Source of the DNA: Desulfosudis oleivorans
GTDB taxonomy: Bacteria > Desulfobacterota > Desulfobacteria > Desulfobacterales > SURF-7
Direction of reading: 5' to 3'
NCBI GenBank assembly: GCA_020723305.1
Contig: DYJC01000007.1
Location: 124,001-188,000, forward strand
DNA: 64,000 nt
Shown here: positions 8,715-17,649 of the stretch, piece after piece
Numbering within the stretch: the first letter of the stretch is position 1
How the letters are laid out: the number at the start of each line of letters is the position of its first letter
Position numbers and translations under genes: made by a program
The notes under the pieces: generated by a model
Told to the model about the DNA's origin: nothing
Database searches by the model: none
Seen by the model: the letters and a program-made list of their open reading frames with translations, nothing else

Positions 8715-11552
8715 TCAAAAGGTGTATCCGATTGTGAAATAGAATCTGCCTTTCTCTTCGTCTGTTTCTATCTTATCCAGTTTATGCCCGTATTGTACTC
8801 CGATCGGGCAATAGGGTGTAAGGTATCTCAGACTGATGCCCATGGAGGATCGAAATGAATCCGACCCCTCGTCAATCAAAGCATTTCGCACACTGCCGAT
8901 ATCATAAAATGGTGATAGTTCCAGATTGAATCCAATATCAAAACGGCTTTCTATACTTCCGACGATTTCGGTTCGCCCGCCCAAGGCATCCCCTGTTTGA
9001 TCAATCCTGAGACGGTTTTCATCATATCCCCTTACACTGGAAAGACCCCCTAAAAAAAACAGTTGATCTTCCGATATGACGCTATTGTCTCCTGAAGGAA
9101 CAATATGACCGATTCTTCCCCGGGTTGCGAAAACAACCCGTTCAAGGATCTGAAAATACAATCTGGCTTCATACCGGTATTTAATAAAATTATCCAAAGA
9201 ATTCTCAAGGCCTTTGGAAAAATCAACTCCAATCGAAGAAAAAAATCCCCTCCGGGGCCGGATAAAGGAATCAACTGAATTGTAAACAAGAGAAGGACTG
9301 GTGACCATAATCCCCCTTGGGTCATAAACTTCTTCATCGCTGTCAGCAAGAGATTCCCCGTCTCGCAGATACTGCTCTTTTCTTTCATATCCGATAACCA
9401 GATTGGCAGACAAGTTATGAGGCAACTTCCGTAAAAATGAAACCGTCAAACCATAGCTCTCTGTACCAAAGCTCTTATTCAACTCTTCCCGTTTTTCCCA
9501 GAACAGGTTTGTAACAGCTGAAATACGGGTATCCAGTAAATGGGGTTCTGCTAATCCCAATTCACCATGGTAGCCAATCTGGCTGGCCTCCAGACCGATC
9601 CACACTTCCTTATTCAATCCAAAAAGATTCAGGTCACTCAGCCGGGTTTTCAGATACAATTGCCGGGAAGTATCATAGCCGATACTGGCTTGCGCAGCAT
9701 ATGGTTTTTTTTCCTCAACCTCCACCAGAAAATCGACTTCCTCAGAGGTCTCTTTTAATCCGACCGGTTTGACCCTTGCTGTCTTAAATGCATTTATATT
9801 CTGAACATTTCGCTGGCCTTCAATCATTTTCATCATTGAAAACGGCTTTCCTTCTTCAAGGGAAAATTCTTTTTCAACAACCTGTTTCTCTGTTCTGAAA
9901 TTCCCGACCGTTAATACTTTTCCAGTGCTAACGTGAATTCCTTGAGAAATTTCATAGGTGATACGCGCCTCCCCTTTTTGTCTGTCTATGATCCTTTCCG
10001 CCTGAATCTTGACATGAGGATAACCCATCTCCGAGATATGCATCGAAAGCTTGTTTTGATCATTTTCAAGCATGTATTCTCTGAAGGGATCACCAGGTTT
10101 CATGGCAAGTATTTTCATAACCTGATCTTCCGACAAGCCAGACAAACCCTTGAACGATATGGATGAAACAAGAATTCGCTGCCCTTCATGAATTCTCAAA
10201 CAGATATCCGCATATTTTTCCTTTTGATCCTGACTTTTGGTCCAGACAATTTCTTCATCAACCTTTACATCAAGATATCCCTCTCTCAAATACAGTGTAA
10301 TCACTCCCTGAATATCATCATCCAATACCTGTTTATTGAATTCACCGGCTGTCAGCAGCCCCTGTGTATTGGTTATAATCTGTTTTCGAATCTCTTCTTC
10401 AACAATAAACCGGTTCCCGGTAACCTTCAAACCCGTAACAATCGACCTTTCTCCTTCCTCAATGGTGAAGCAGATTCTGCGACGATTCTCTCCATCGATA
10501 TTTTCGATTATACTTTCCGGATTTACCTGGCAATCCATATACCCTTTTTTATAATATCGATCACGGATCATTCGAGCTGTTTTTCGAATCCAAAAATTAT
10601 TTGCCATACCCTCTCTGAACAACTGCAAATCCTCTTTTAAAGTCCAATCCCAGAACTGATCGTTTCCCTTGAATTGGATCTCATATAAAGGGCCTTCTGA
10701 TATCTGTAAAACAATCCGAACCTTTTGGGTAAGATCATCCTTTATCACCACAGGAGTGATGGCTGCTTCCGGGTAATCATTATTTCGATAGAAGGTTAAA
10801 AGGTTTTTCACGTCCTCATCCAACTCTTTCTTCTGATAACGACTCATACTTCCAGGCAGAAAAGAGGCTTTCCAGGTTTGCAACCGCATCTTGAGACGAA
10901 CACCTGAAAAAGACCGGTTTCCCTGAAGCGACACATCATCTATCTTGAAAAAATCACCTTTGCGCAAATCCACATAAAGCACATAATGGCCGCTATCCTT
11001 ATCCTGTATTGATTGAATTGTAACTTCCGGTGAAATATATCCCTGATCTTTCAGTAACTGGACGATCGATTCACTTTGTTCCGGTAGTTTTTCCTCCTGA
11101 AACGCATCCCCCGTATAAACGGTCATGTTGTTGAGAACCTCGCGTTCGAATAAAGGAAAATTTCCTGCGATTTTTATATCCTGTATCCGGGGTATGATTC
11201 TCAATTCAAAGTAAATATCCAACTCTCCCGCAGTATTCTTTTTTGTTTGAACTTCTTCGATAGCAAACAATTTCGTTGATTCAAGGTTGTTGATCGTTTG
11301 ATCCATTTCCCGGGATGAAAATATGCTCCCCCTTTTCATCTGAATCCGGCTTTTTGCAACCTTCTTCCAGGCGTCTGTATCACTGTCGGATCCCAAGATT
11401 TCAATATATATTTCTCCAACCCGTGATCCTTCATCATGAATCATCTGCCTATCGTCTGAGAATGCATGACCGAAACAAAAAAAAACAATTCCGATACACA
11501 GCCATAATAATCCATTGACAAAGAAAAACTTGTATTTTCCGGGCCGGCTCAT
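8715..11552 (-). CDS. tamA: Omp85-family outer-membrane assembly factor (TamA-like, long)
   Basis: 945 aa with an N-terminal signal peptide (hydrophobic segment ending at GHAFS). Residues ~45-580 hold a string of POTRA domains, with repeated KIDDVSLQGNRSFSG- and VTGLKVTGNRFIVEEEIR-type units. I count about six to seven, more than the three of E. coli TamA or five of BamA. The C-terminal ~360 residues form the beta-barrel, with FLGGLSSVRGYDENRL (the RGF/Y lid-lock region), PIGVQYGHKL and a terminal aromatic IGYTF. It lies 3 bp downstream of tamB on the same strand, so the two act together in outer-membrane protein or lipid delivery. The length leaves open a BamA-like paralogue. Confidence 0.85.
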   Translation of the reverse strand: MSRPGKYKFFFVNGLLWLCIGIVFFCFGHAFSDDRQMIHDEGSRVGEIYIEILGSDSDTDAWKKVAKSRIQMKRGSIFSSREMDQTINNLESTKLFAIEEVQTKKNTAGELDIYFELRIIPRIQDIKIAGNFPLFEREVLNNMTVYTGDAFQEEKLPEQSESIVQLLKDQGYISPEVTIQSIQDKDSGHYVLYVDLRKGDFFKIDDVSLQGNRSFSGVRLKMRLQTWKASFLPGSMSRYQKKELDEDVKNLLTFYRNNDYPEAAITPVVIKDDLTQKVRIVLQISEGPLYEIQFKGNDQFWDWTLKEDLQLFREGMANNFWIRKTARMIRDRYYKKGYMDCQVNPESIIENIDGENRRRICFTIEEGERSIVTGLKVTGNRFIVEEEIRKQIITNTQGLLTAGEFNKQVLDDDIQGVITLYLREGYLDVKVDEEIVWTKSQDQKEKYADICLRIHEGQRILVSSISFKGLSGLSEDQVMKILAMKPGDPFREYMLENDQNKLSMHISEMGYPHVKIQAERIIDRQKGEARITYEISQGIHVSTGKVLTVGNFRTEKQVVEKEFSLEEGKPFSMMKMIEGQRNVQNINAFKTARVKPVGLKETSEEVDFLVEVEEKKPYAAQASIGYDTSRQLYLKTRLSDLNLFGLNKEVWIGLEASQIGYHGELGLAEPHLLDTRISAVTNLFWEKREELNKSFGTESYGLTVSFLRKLPHNLSANLVIGYERKEQYLRDGESLADSDEEVYDPRGIMVTSPSLVYNSVDSFIRPRRGFFSSIGVDFSKGLENSLDNFIKYRYEARLYFQILERVVFATRGRIGHIVPSGDNSVISEDQLFFLGGLSSVRGYDENRLRIDQTGDALGGRTEIVGSIESRFDIGFNLELSPFYDIGSVRNALIDEGSDSFRSSMGISLRYLTPYCPIGVQYGHKLDKIETDEEKGRFYFTIGYTF

Positions 11553-11555
11553 GTT

Positions 11556-14500
11556 TTATCGAAACTCCAACCGATACTGCAACTCACCGCCATAATCTCC
11601 CTCAGAGTCCTGATATGCTTCCAGCATGACATTTTCAAAAAAACGGTATTCGGTTATCGCTTTCTGAATGACCTTACTGTTCATTGTTGCAATACCATAT
11701 TTGACCATGATCTGTCGGGAAAGCTCCTTTCCGACTTCTACTTTCACCTGACTTAGGTTTGAATCTGTTGAACTTTTCTGATATTCCATCTCAACAGAAT
11801 CCAAGCCTGTCTCCTTCTTCACATTTTCCTGAAGCTGGTTCGCGAGTAATCCTGCAAGAATACCAGCAGGAGAAGAAGAAGATTGTCCTTCCTCTCCTTC
11901 AACAAACTCCTGTACGGTTTTTCCAAATACAAGCAGAGAAAGAATATCCCCATCCTGAAGAGCAGGCTCCGATTGTAATATGATTTTCAAATTCTCAGGC
12001 ACCCCGGTTATTGAAAGAAATATTTTCCATTCCCGGATTTGTGCATTTCCTTCCAGTTCAATCCGGGGTTCAATCTCATAAGGGTTTATAAAATCAATCA
12101 ACCCTCTTGTTACCTCAAACGACTTGCCCTGATAAGTGATCACGCCTGATTCCACTACTGCACGGCCTGTAAACACAGGTTGACTTACATTCCCTTGAAT
12201 ATGAATATCCGGTTTCAACGCAATGATGGCGATATTGTTATCCACCATAAAAGGATTTCTGTTTTTGATATCAATATCCAGTTCAATTCTGTCCAGAAAC
12301 GAAGTTGTTGTTTTCCGGTCATATTCTTGTTCATGTTTCCGGGATCTCCGGGGTACCATGTTGAGTGGATTCAGATCAACTTCCCTTGAGTATACACCCT
12401 CCAGGATGATCAAATCTCCGGATAACTCCATTCTCTTCCGATCTCCTTTGAGTTGAAGCTCCGCATTCATCAGTGCTTCCAGATTCGGCATATAAAACGG
12501 AAGGGAATACCCCTTCAGCGTAAGATTCGTCACCAAATCCGGATAACGGTTTAAGCCAATGGAACCGTTCAGGGTAACCTTGCCGGATTCAAACCGGCCG
12601 CGAATATCTTTCACTCTGATCATTTCCGGTGTGATGATGACAAATCCATCCACTTCACGGATCTTTTCAGAAAAGTATGGAAGCTGCCCCTGGACTTTCT
12701 GAATTTCAAGGTTTGACCTGAATTGGGGTTGATCCCATGGCCCGGTGATGGATGCATCTGCCAGAAAAACTCCTTTTACATCCGATATCTCATCCGATAG
12801 AAGTTCTACCATTTTCGCCGGCAGTTTTCCGGCTAAATCCACATCAATCGATCCGTGAAAATCCGCTTTTCCCTTGAAATCCAGAAAACCATCTTCGATA
12901 AAAAAAAGACGGGTATCCGGGATGCCCAATATTCCTTTTTCCAGACCAACGGAAAGACTGCCCATATGGAGTAATTTTTTCTGCTCCCAGAAAATCTTCA
13001 AATCTGAAAAATCAGCCTTCATGACAATCTCGTCAAGTGATTGATAGCTTCCTGAGATATCGAATCTCGCTCCCACAGAACCGGATAAACCATCCAGACC
13101 GACGTTATTAAACCAGGATTCCAGCTGAATTTCATTGAATTGAGCAAAAGCATTCAACTCCTTTGTTCTTACATTCACTTCCGCCTTCATTGCTGTATTT
13201 TGATCTGACTGGAGGCTTACTTTCCCGTCTGCCAGATCTATTTTTGCAACCAGCGGTTCAAGCTGATTTTGATTCAATTGCAGAGATGTAAAACCGATTT
13301 CTCCGGAACACGCTGGATTTTTAAAACCGCCTGTGCCCTTGATCGCAAAAATGAACTGCGCTTTTCCCCAGTCTCTGAAGGACAGGCTGTCAATATGGTT
13401 CAATGAAATCCCTTTTGTAACCGCTTTAAAATCATACTGATTCTGGTATATAGAAGTCCATCCATCCAACTGGATTTCTTCTCCTTCCGGAAACGCTATC
13501 CGGCTTTTATCCATATAGATTCTTTGCTTATCCGCATGCATCTTCACATTGACAGCTTTTGCTTTTTGCCCGTATATATCGATATCTTGTCCGGTAATAT
13601 ATACACTTCCTTCCGGATGGATCAAATCACCGGATATCGACCCCTGGACTGCATATCTGCCTTTTAGTTGGGGCAAAAAATCTTCTGAAAATATTTTTTC
13701 ACCTTGGATCTCCGCATCAATTTGGGGTTCTTCCAACAATCGATTGGACTCCGGAATTTTGATTGCCCCGGACAGATTCAGTTCGGATTGAAAATTTTGG
13801 ATTTGAGCAGAATCAACAGAAAGAACCCCCTTGGAAAAGAGATAATCCAGCGAAACATTTCCTATGCAAACACCGTGGTATTGAATATCATTTGCTTTTA
13901 CAAATCCTTTTACGACCATATCTTCCAGTTTTCCGGACAGGGTTGCCTCCAAATTCAAATCACCCTGAAGGTCTTCAATGAATTGTATGGAAAAACCACT
14001 TGCAGGAAAACTTATTGCAGAAGAGAGAGACGCTTCCACCTCTCCGGAAGAGGAATCGATTCTTCCGTTTCCGGATAACTGATTCTTTCCTGTGCTGATT
14101 GTAACCTCCGGAATGGTAATATGATGCTTGTTATACTTTATGATTGCGGAAAGAAGCGTATCCGATATCTCAAGGATGTTTTCCTTCCGTAAATTTTTAA
14201 TAAAAGACTCCAGTGAAATCATTCCGGAGCGTCTCGTTGATGAAAAGCCCTTGCCGGTTATCTCAAACCCGGGCTGAAAAATCCCTGATGTCCCGTTTAA
14301 AAAACTCAACTGTGCCTTGGTACGGGCAGGATGAAATGAACCTGCAAAGCGGTAATCAATTTCATCGACATCAACGAAATCGGATAAAAATCCTCTGGGA
14401 AATGCCTTTTGTACATTCATATTCCCATTTGCATTCAAACTTCCAAAAGGCATAATCAGTGATGCCTTTTCAATCTTCACCGTTCCGTTATCCAGATGAC

Positions 14501-15470
14501 AAAAGAGTTCTGCCTGATCAATCCGGGTTCCCATGACATCTCCATTCAGACATCTTGCCAACATATCAATACCCGGATTGGCCAGGGAACCCTTTATGGA
14601 GCCTTTCACAGCAATGATTCCATGTACTTCATCATATAGTAAAAAAGATCTCAGAATGTCATTGATCTCTCCATCGATCTCAATTTCCAGCTCCGGCTGG
14701 AATTGATCGAAAACATCTGTAATACTTCCACTTGCTTTTACACGGCTTCCATTTTTGGTTATCAGGTTTATTGAAAGCGGTGACAATTGATTGTGAGAAA
14801 GTCTGGTTTTCAAGCAGACCGAGTCAAGCTGAGATCGAATGCTTTCTAGAAAAACCTCTCCACCGGAAAGCTCAATAGAAAGCACGGCCTCTTCTTTCAG
14901 CAGATCGGCTTTTTGAACTTCTATCCCTATCTTCGGCAAAATTATCCGTGTATTGGAACTGGAGTGGTATTGCAGTTCTCCTCCTTGCAGTATGGCGTTC
15001 TCAATTTTCACATTCAGAGGGAATCCCGGTACGGAGGTTCCTTCAGATGCTTCTTCATTTTTTACCAGACTCTTGATCAGGTTCAGCTCGCCGGTCTCAT
15101 CTTCATACAGTTGTACTTCCGGATTTTTGAATACGGCCTTCTCGAAAGTCAGGATTCCGAGTGGAATGTCTATCCAGGATATCTTTAAAAAAAGATGTGG
15201 CACGGAAATGACATCTTTCCCATCCAGATCTTTTAATCGCAGACTCTCCATCTCGATCGATCCGGAAAAAATGGAAACCTTATGTTTTCCCCATTGTATC
15301 GTACCAGGGATGCTTTTATTAATTTCAGACTGAATCATTTGTCCGGCATAATCTGTATGAAAAAAATAATAAGCCGCAAAAAGAGAAAAGAATAATAAAC
15401 TCCCTGACAGGATACAGCCAACTAATTTGGTTTTCACCAATTTTCTCAAAACAAACCTGCCGTTATGCAC
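11556..15470 (-). CDS. tamB: Translocation and assembly module protein TamB (AsmA-like)
   Basis: 1304 aa. One N-terminal membrane anchor (residues ~13-37) precedes a very long repeated beta-strand body (LSGGEVFLESIRSQLDS-like units, GSIKGSLANPGIDM, GSISGDLIHPEGSVYI). The C-terminal DUF490/TamB domain (~1000-1304) contains PVFTGRAVVESGVITYQG, GLIDFINPYEIEPRIEL, LSLLVFGKTVQEF and MVKYGIATMNSK. TamB proteins span the periplasm as a hydrophobic groove. The start is GTG at 15470. It is first in the two-gene unit with tamA; three bases separate them. Confidence 0.93.
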   Translation of the reverse strand: MHNGRFVLRKLVKTKLVGCILSGSLLFFSLFAAYYFFHTDYAGQMIQSEINKSIPGTIQWGKHKVSIFSGSIEMESLRLKDLDGKDVISVPHLFLKISWIDIPLGILTFEKAVFKNPEVQLYEDETGELNLIKSLVKNEEASEGTSVPGFPLNVKIENAILQGGELQYHSSSNTRIILPKIGIEVQKADLLKEEAVLSIELSGGEVFLESIRSQLDSVCLKTRLSHNQLSPLSINLITKNGSRVKASGSITDVFDQFQPELEIEIDGEINDILRSFLLYDEVHGIIAVKGSIKGSLANPGIDMLARCLNGDVMGTRIDQAELFCHLDNGTVKIEKASLIMPFGSLNANGNMNVQKAFPRGFLSDFVDVDEIDYRFAGSFHPARTKAQLSFLNGTSGIFQPGFEITGKGFSSTRRSGMISLESFIKNLRKENILEISDTLLSAIIKYNKHHITIPEVTISTGKNQLSGNGRIDSSSGEVEASLSSAISFPASGFSIQFIEDLQGDLNLEATLSGKLEDMVVKGFVKANDIQYHGVCIGNVSLDYLFSKGVLSVDSAQIQNFQSELNLSGAIKIPESNRLLEEPQIDAEIQGEKIFSEDFLPQLKGRYAVQGSISGDLIHPEGSVYITGQDIDIYGQKAKAVNVKMHADKQRIYMDKSRIAFPEGEEIQLDGWTSIYQNQYDFKAVTKGISLNHIDSLSFRDWGKAQFIFAIKGTGGFKNPACSGEIGFTSLQLNQNQLEPLVAKIDLADGKVSLQSDQNTAMKAEVNVRTKELNAFAQFNEIQLESWFNNVGLDGLSGSVGARFDISGSYQSLDEIVMKADFSDLKIFWEQKKLLHMGSLSVGLEKGILGIPDTRLFFIEDGFLDFKGKADFHGSIDVDLAGKLPAKMVELLSDEISDVKGVFLADASITGPWDQPQFRSNLEIQKVQGQLPYFSEKIREVDGFVIITPEMIRVKDIRGRFESGKVTLNGSIGLNRYPDLVTNLTLKGYSLPFYMPNLEALMNAELQLKGDRKRMELSGDLIILEGVYSREVDLNPLNMVPRRSRKHEQEYDRKTTTSFLDRIELDIDIKNRNPFMVDNNIAIIALKPDIHIQGNVSQPVFTGRAVVESGVITYQGKSFEVTRGLIDFINPYEIEPRIELEGNAQIREWKIFLSITGVPENLKIILQSEPALQDGDILSLLVFGKTVQEFVEGEEGQSSSSPAGILAGLLANQLQENVKKETGLDSVEMEYQKSSTDSNLSQVKVEVGKELSRQIMVKYGIATMNSKVIQKAITEYRFFENVMLEAYQDSEGDYGGELQYRLEFR

Positions 15471-15655
15471 ATACGATTGAAAGATTACCCGATAAATTGA
15501 ACTTCTTTATTCTACAGGAAAACATCTGTAAAAAAAACGCCTCAATTTTGATATATACCATAAATGTTTAAAATACTATATATTGATAAAAAAATTGACA
15601 TGAAACAATATATTGTGATATTGCCTCTGCCAAATAATCATCCAAGGGGTGCAAC

Positions 15656-15820
15656 ATGGTCACTGCAGACGAACTCAGGGTCTTGAATCACATCATCGAG
15701 GATATGGAAGATCATCCGGAATGTATTCAGCTTTCTCCGGTAGAAATGGATAAAATACTGGAAGAGTATGATCAAATCAGCATCCGGGAACGATACTTTT
15801 TCAATGCGCCTAAATTATAA
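15656..15820 (+). CDS. Small hypothetical protein (54 aa)
   Basis: ATG at 15656 with AAGGGG 6 nt upstream. The protein starts MVTADELRVLNHIIEDME and ends FFNAPKL. It is acidic and predicted to form two amphipathic helices (ADELRVLNHIIEDMED; SPVEMDKILEEYDQI). A TTGACA box lies at 15595-15600 with a weak GATATT-like -10 about 16 bp on, so a dedicated promoter is plausible. No family is recognised. It stands alone between divergent tamB and a convergent isomerase-like gene. Confidence 0.6.
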   Translation: MVTADELRVLNHIIEDMEDHPECIQLSPVEMDKILEEYDQISIRERYFFNAPKL

Positions 15821-15842
15821 TTGATTTTTTTTGCGTTGGTTT

Positions 15843-16664
15843 TTATATTGTTTCCAAACAGCTGAAAATATCTTTCAGGTATGCAAGGCTAAGCCAAAGA
15901 TCCTTTTCCTCATGTGGCTCCAATGTAATTATGGGCAGCGTTTTCCTTTTTCTTAAAAAATCAGTTAACGGAGAAAAATCAATCCCTCCCTTTCCCATTG
16001 GAAGATGTTCATCTCTTTCTCCATGATTGTCATGCAAATGAAGCTGGCCCACATAAGGCCCAAGAACATTCACCCAGGATAAAAACGGAGTCTTTCCGAA
16101 AACAGCCTGATGGCCCATATCCAAACAAAGGCCTACCTGATATTGTCGCAACCTTTCAAAAAAAGGCAACATTACACCCGGCAATTGCTCGTAAACATTC
16201 TCAAGCATGAGCATAGATCCGGCCTTCTGGATCGCTTCACCAAACCATTTCCACATTTCCATACTTTGCTCAAACCAGGACTCCTTGAGATACCCATATC
16301 GATCTTCCTCATAACCCAAATGACAGACCACTGATTTCGGTTTGAGTATCGGAACAAGCTTTAAGACCTGTTCAAAACGATGACGGGTGATTCCCCTTAT
16401 CCCTGGATCAGGCGAACCAGGAGACAAATCCAGAAATGGGCCGTGAACGGTTATGGACCGTTTGTTCCGATGAAAAGGAAGGACAACCTCCCTTATCTCC
16501 GAAATGGAAAAATTTTCCAACGCATCCGCATCCAGACCGATTTCCGGATTCATTCCGATTTTTAGAAAAAGGTCCGAATAGGTTTCATGCAACATTCTGA
16601 AAGGAACATTTACCTGCACAGCATCAATTATTTTTTGATCAATGTCCATCCCATAGATTCCCAT
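15843..16664 (-). CDS. Sugar-phosphate isomerase/epimerase-like TIM barrel protein
   Basis: 273 aa, matching the xylose-isomerase-like TIM barrel/AP-endonuclease-2 superfamily. Visible motifs are SITVHGPFLDLSPG (strand 2 His), VVCHLGY (strand 3 His), LMLENVYE (metal Glu), VGLCLDMGHQAVFG (metal Asp-His), LHLHDNHGERDEHLPMGKG (metal His and the glycine after it) and ITLEPH (last strand Glu). The full set of putative metal ligands suggests an active enzyme, but the substrate is unknown. The ATG at 16664 has no clear ribosome site; a second ATG five codons in is possible. Confidence 0.82.
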   Translation of the reverse strand: MGIYGMDIDQKIIDAVQVNVPFRMLHETYSDLFLKIGMNPEIGLDADALENFSISEIREVVLPFHRNKRSITVHGPFLDLSPGSPDPGIRGITRHRFEQVLKLVPILKPKSVVCHLGYEEDRYGYLKESWFEQSMEMWKWFGEAIQKAGSMLMLENVYEQLPGVMLPFFERLRQYQVGLCLDMGHQAVFGKTPFLSWVNVLGPYVGQLHLHDNHGERDEHLPMGKGGIDFSPLTDFLRKRKTLPIITLEPHEEKDLWLSLAYLKDIFSCLETI

Positions 16665-16870
16665 ATGAAAAAAACACCATCCGATATTTTCACGATACGG
16701 TTCAACAACACCATAAATAAGTCAAGAGATAAATCAATGAGATTACCATCACTGCTTGTAAATTTGATAGTTGATCTCTTGCCATCTGGTAACTGTAAAA
16801 AAAAATACTGCCTATATCCATATTTCAGCGTAAAATATTTGGCTATTCTGAATAAAGACAACAAATAAGC

Positions 16871-16900
16871 TTGACAATAAAAAAAAACAGGTGCTATTTT
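16871..16900 (+). promoter_or_regulatory. Sigma70-type promoter for the lipoprotein gene at 16961
   Basis: Perfect TTGACA at 16871-16876, 18-bp spacer, then TGC-TATTTT (extended -10) at 16892-16900, followed by AT-rich sequence. It is 61 bp before the start codon. Confidence 0.55.
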
Positions 16901-16960
16901 ATAATTATAATAATGTAATAATTATGCTATGAACACTGTTCTCTGCCAAGGGCTGATAAT

Positions 16961-17425
16961 ATGAGATTTAGACACCTCCTCCTATATATGACATGCATTA
17001 TTACAGTATCAATCTCCTTCGGATGCTCTCATTCAAAACCAAGTACGGAAAAAATCGCCGAAACGAATATTAAACCACCCCTCATCACAAACGTTCAATC
17101 CTGTCGAATCATAGAAAACGATTATGTTGCAAGTACATCTCTCAATCTCAGAGAAAAAGGTACTTTCAGGATTACGGTTAATGACAAAAATCCAAATATT
17201 AAAAAACTGTTTATCCGAGGTTATTTTCCCAGAGAATCAGAACTTCATAGCATTGAATATGGCCCCCTTGAGGTCGATGCCCATGATAAAAAACGAACCA
17301 CTTTCTACTTAAAAGATCCGATAATTTTTGAAGGGGATCCAGGCGACTGGTTATTCGAAGTACAGGTCGAGGATGAAAACAACAATCTGAGCAACAAATA
17401 TCGATTCCACGTGATTCTCCGCTAA
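16961..17425 (+). CDS. Predicted lipoprotein, function unknown
   Basis: 154 aa. The N-terminal signal ends with the lipobox ISFGC (Cys about residue 22). The mature ~130 residues look like a single beta-sandwich: FRITVNDKNPNIKKLFIRGYFP and GDWLFEVQVEDENNNLSNKYRFHVIL resemble an Ig-like or Reeler-type fold that often sits on periplasmic sensors. No catalytic motif is visible. It has its own promoter and ends 69 bp before a palindromic repeat element. Confidence 0.7.
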   Translation: MRFRHLLLYMTCIITVSISFGCSHSKPSTEKIAETNIKPPLITNVQSCRIIENDYVASTSLNLREKGTFRITVNDKNPNIKKLFIRGYFPRESELHSIEYGPLEVDAHDKKRTTFYLKDPIIFEGDPGDWLFEVQVEDENNNLSNKYRFHVILR

Positions 17426-17494
17426 AGAAATTAATCTGAAACAAATTTCCATATGGAGTACGTTATTGTATCTAAAACTATGTAGTACACAAAC

Positions 17495-17616
17495 GAGCCA
17501 ATTTCAAAACGATTATAGAGCGTCACACCGGCCAAAGTCTGTGCTCAGAAAAGAGCTGAAAATACTGAATTTTAGTTTTCGCCGGAACCACAACAAGAGA
17601 CTTTTGAAATTGGCTC
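17495..17616. repeat. MITE-like palindromic element, copy 1
   Basis: 122 bp with terminal inverted repeats GAGCCAATTTCAAAA / TTTTGAAATTGGCTC. It is flanked by the 4-bp direct repeat AAAC (17491-17494 and 17617-17620). An inner inverted pair based on CCGGC(C/G)AAA and TTTCGCCGG (Cs and Gs partly changed in this copy) makes the whole unit fold on itself. Same orientation as copy 5. It carries no gene. Confidence 0.88.
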
Positions 17617-17649
17617 AAACGATCATTTTTATCAATAAAAGGGGGAACC

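Noticed and set aside
10188-10640. 150-codon antisense frame inside tamA
   Set aside because: Shadow frame in a gene with clear Omp85 features.
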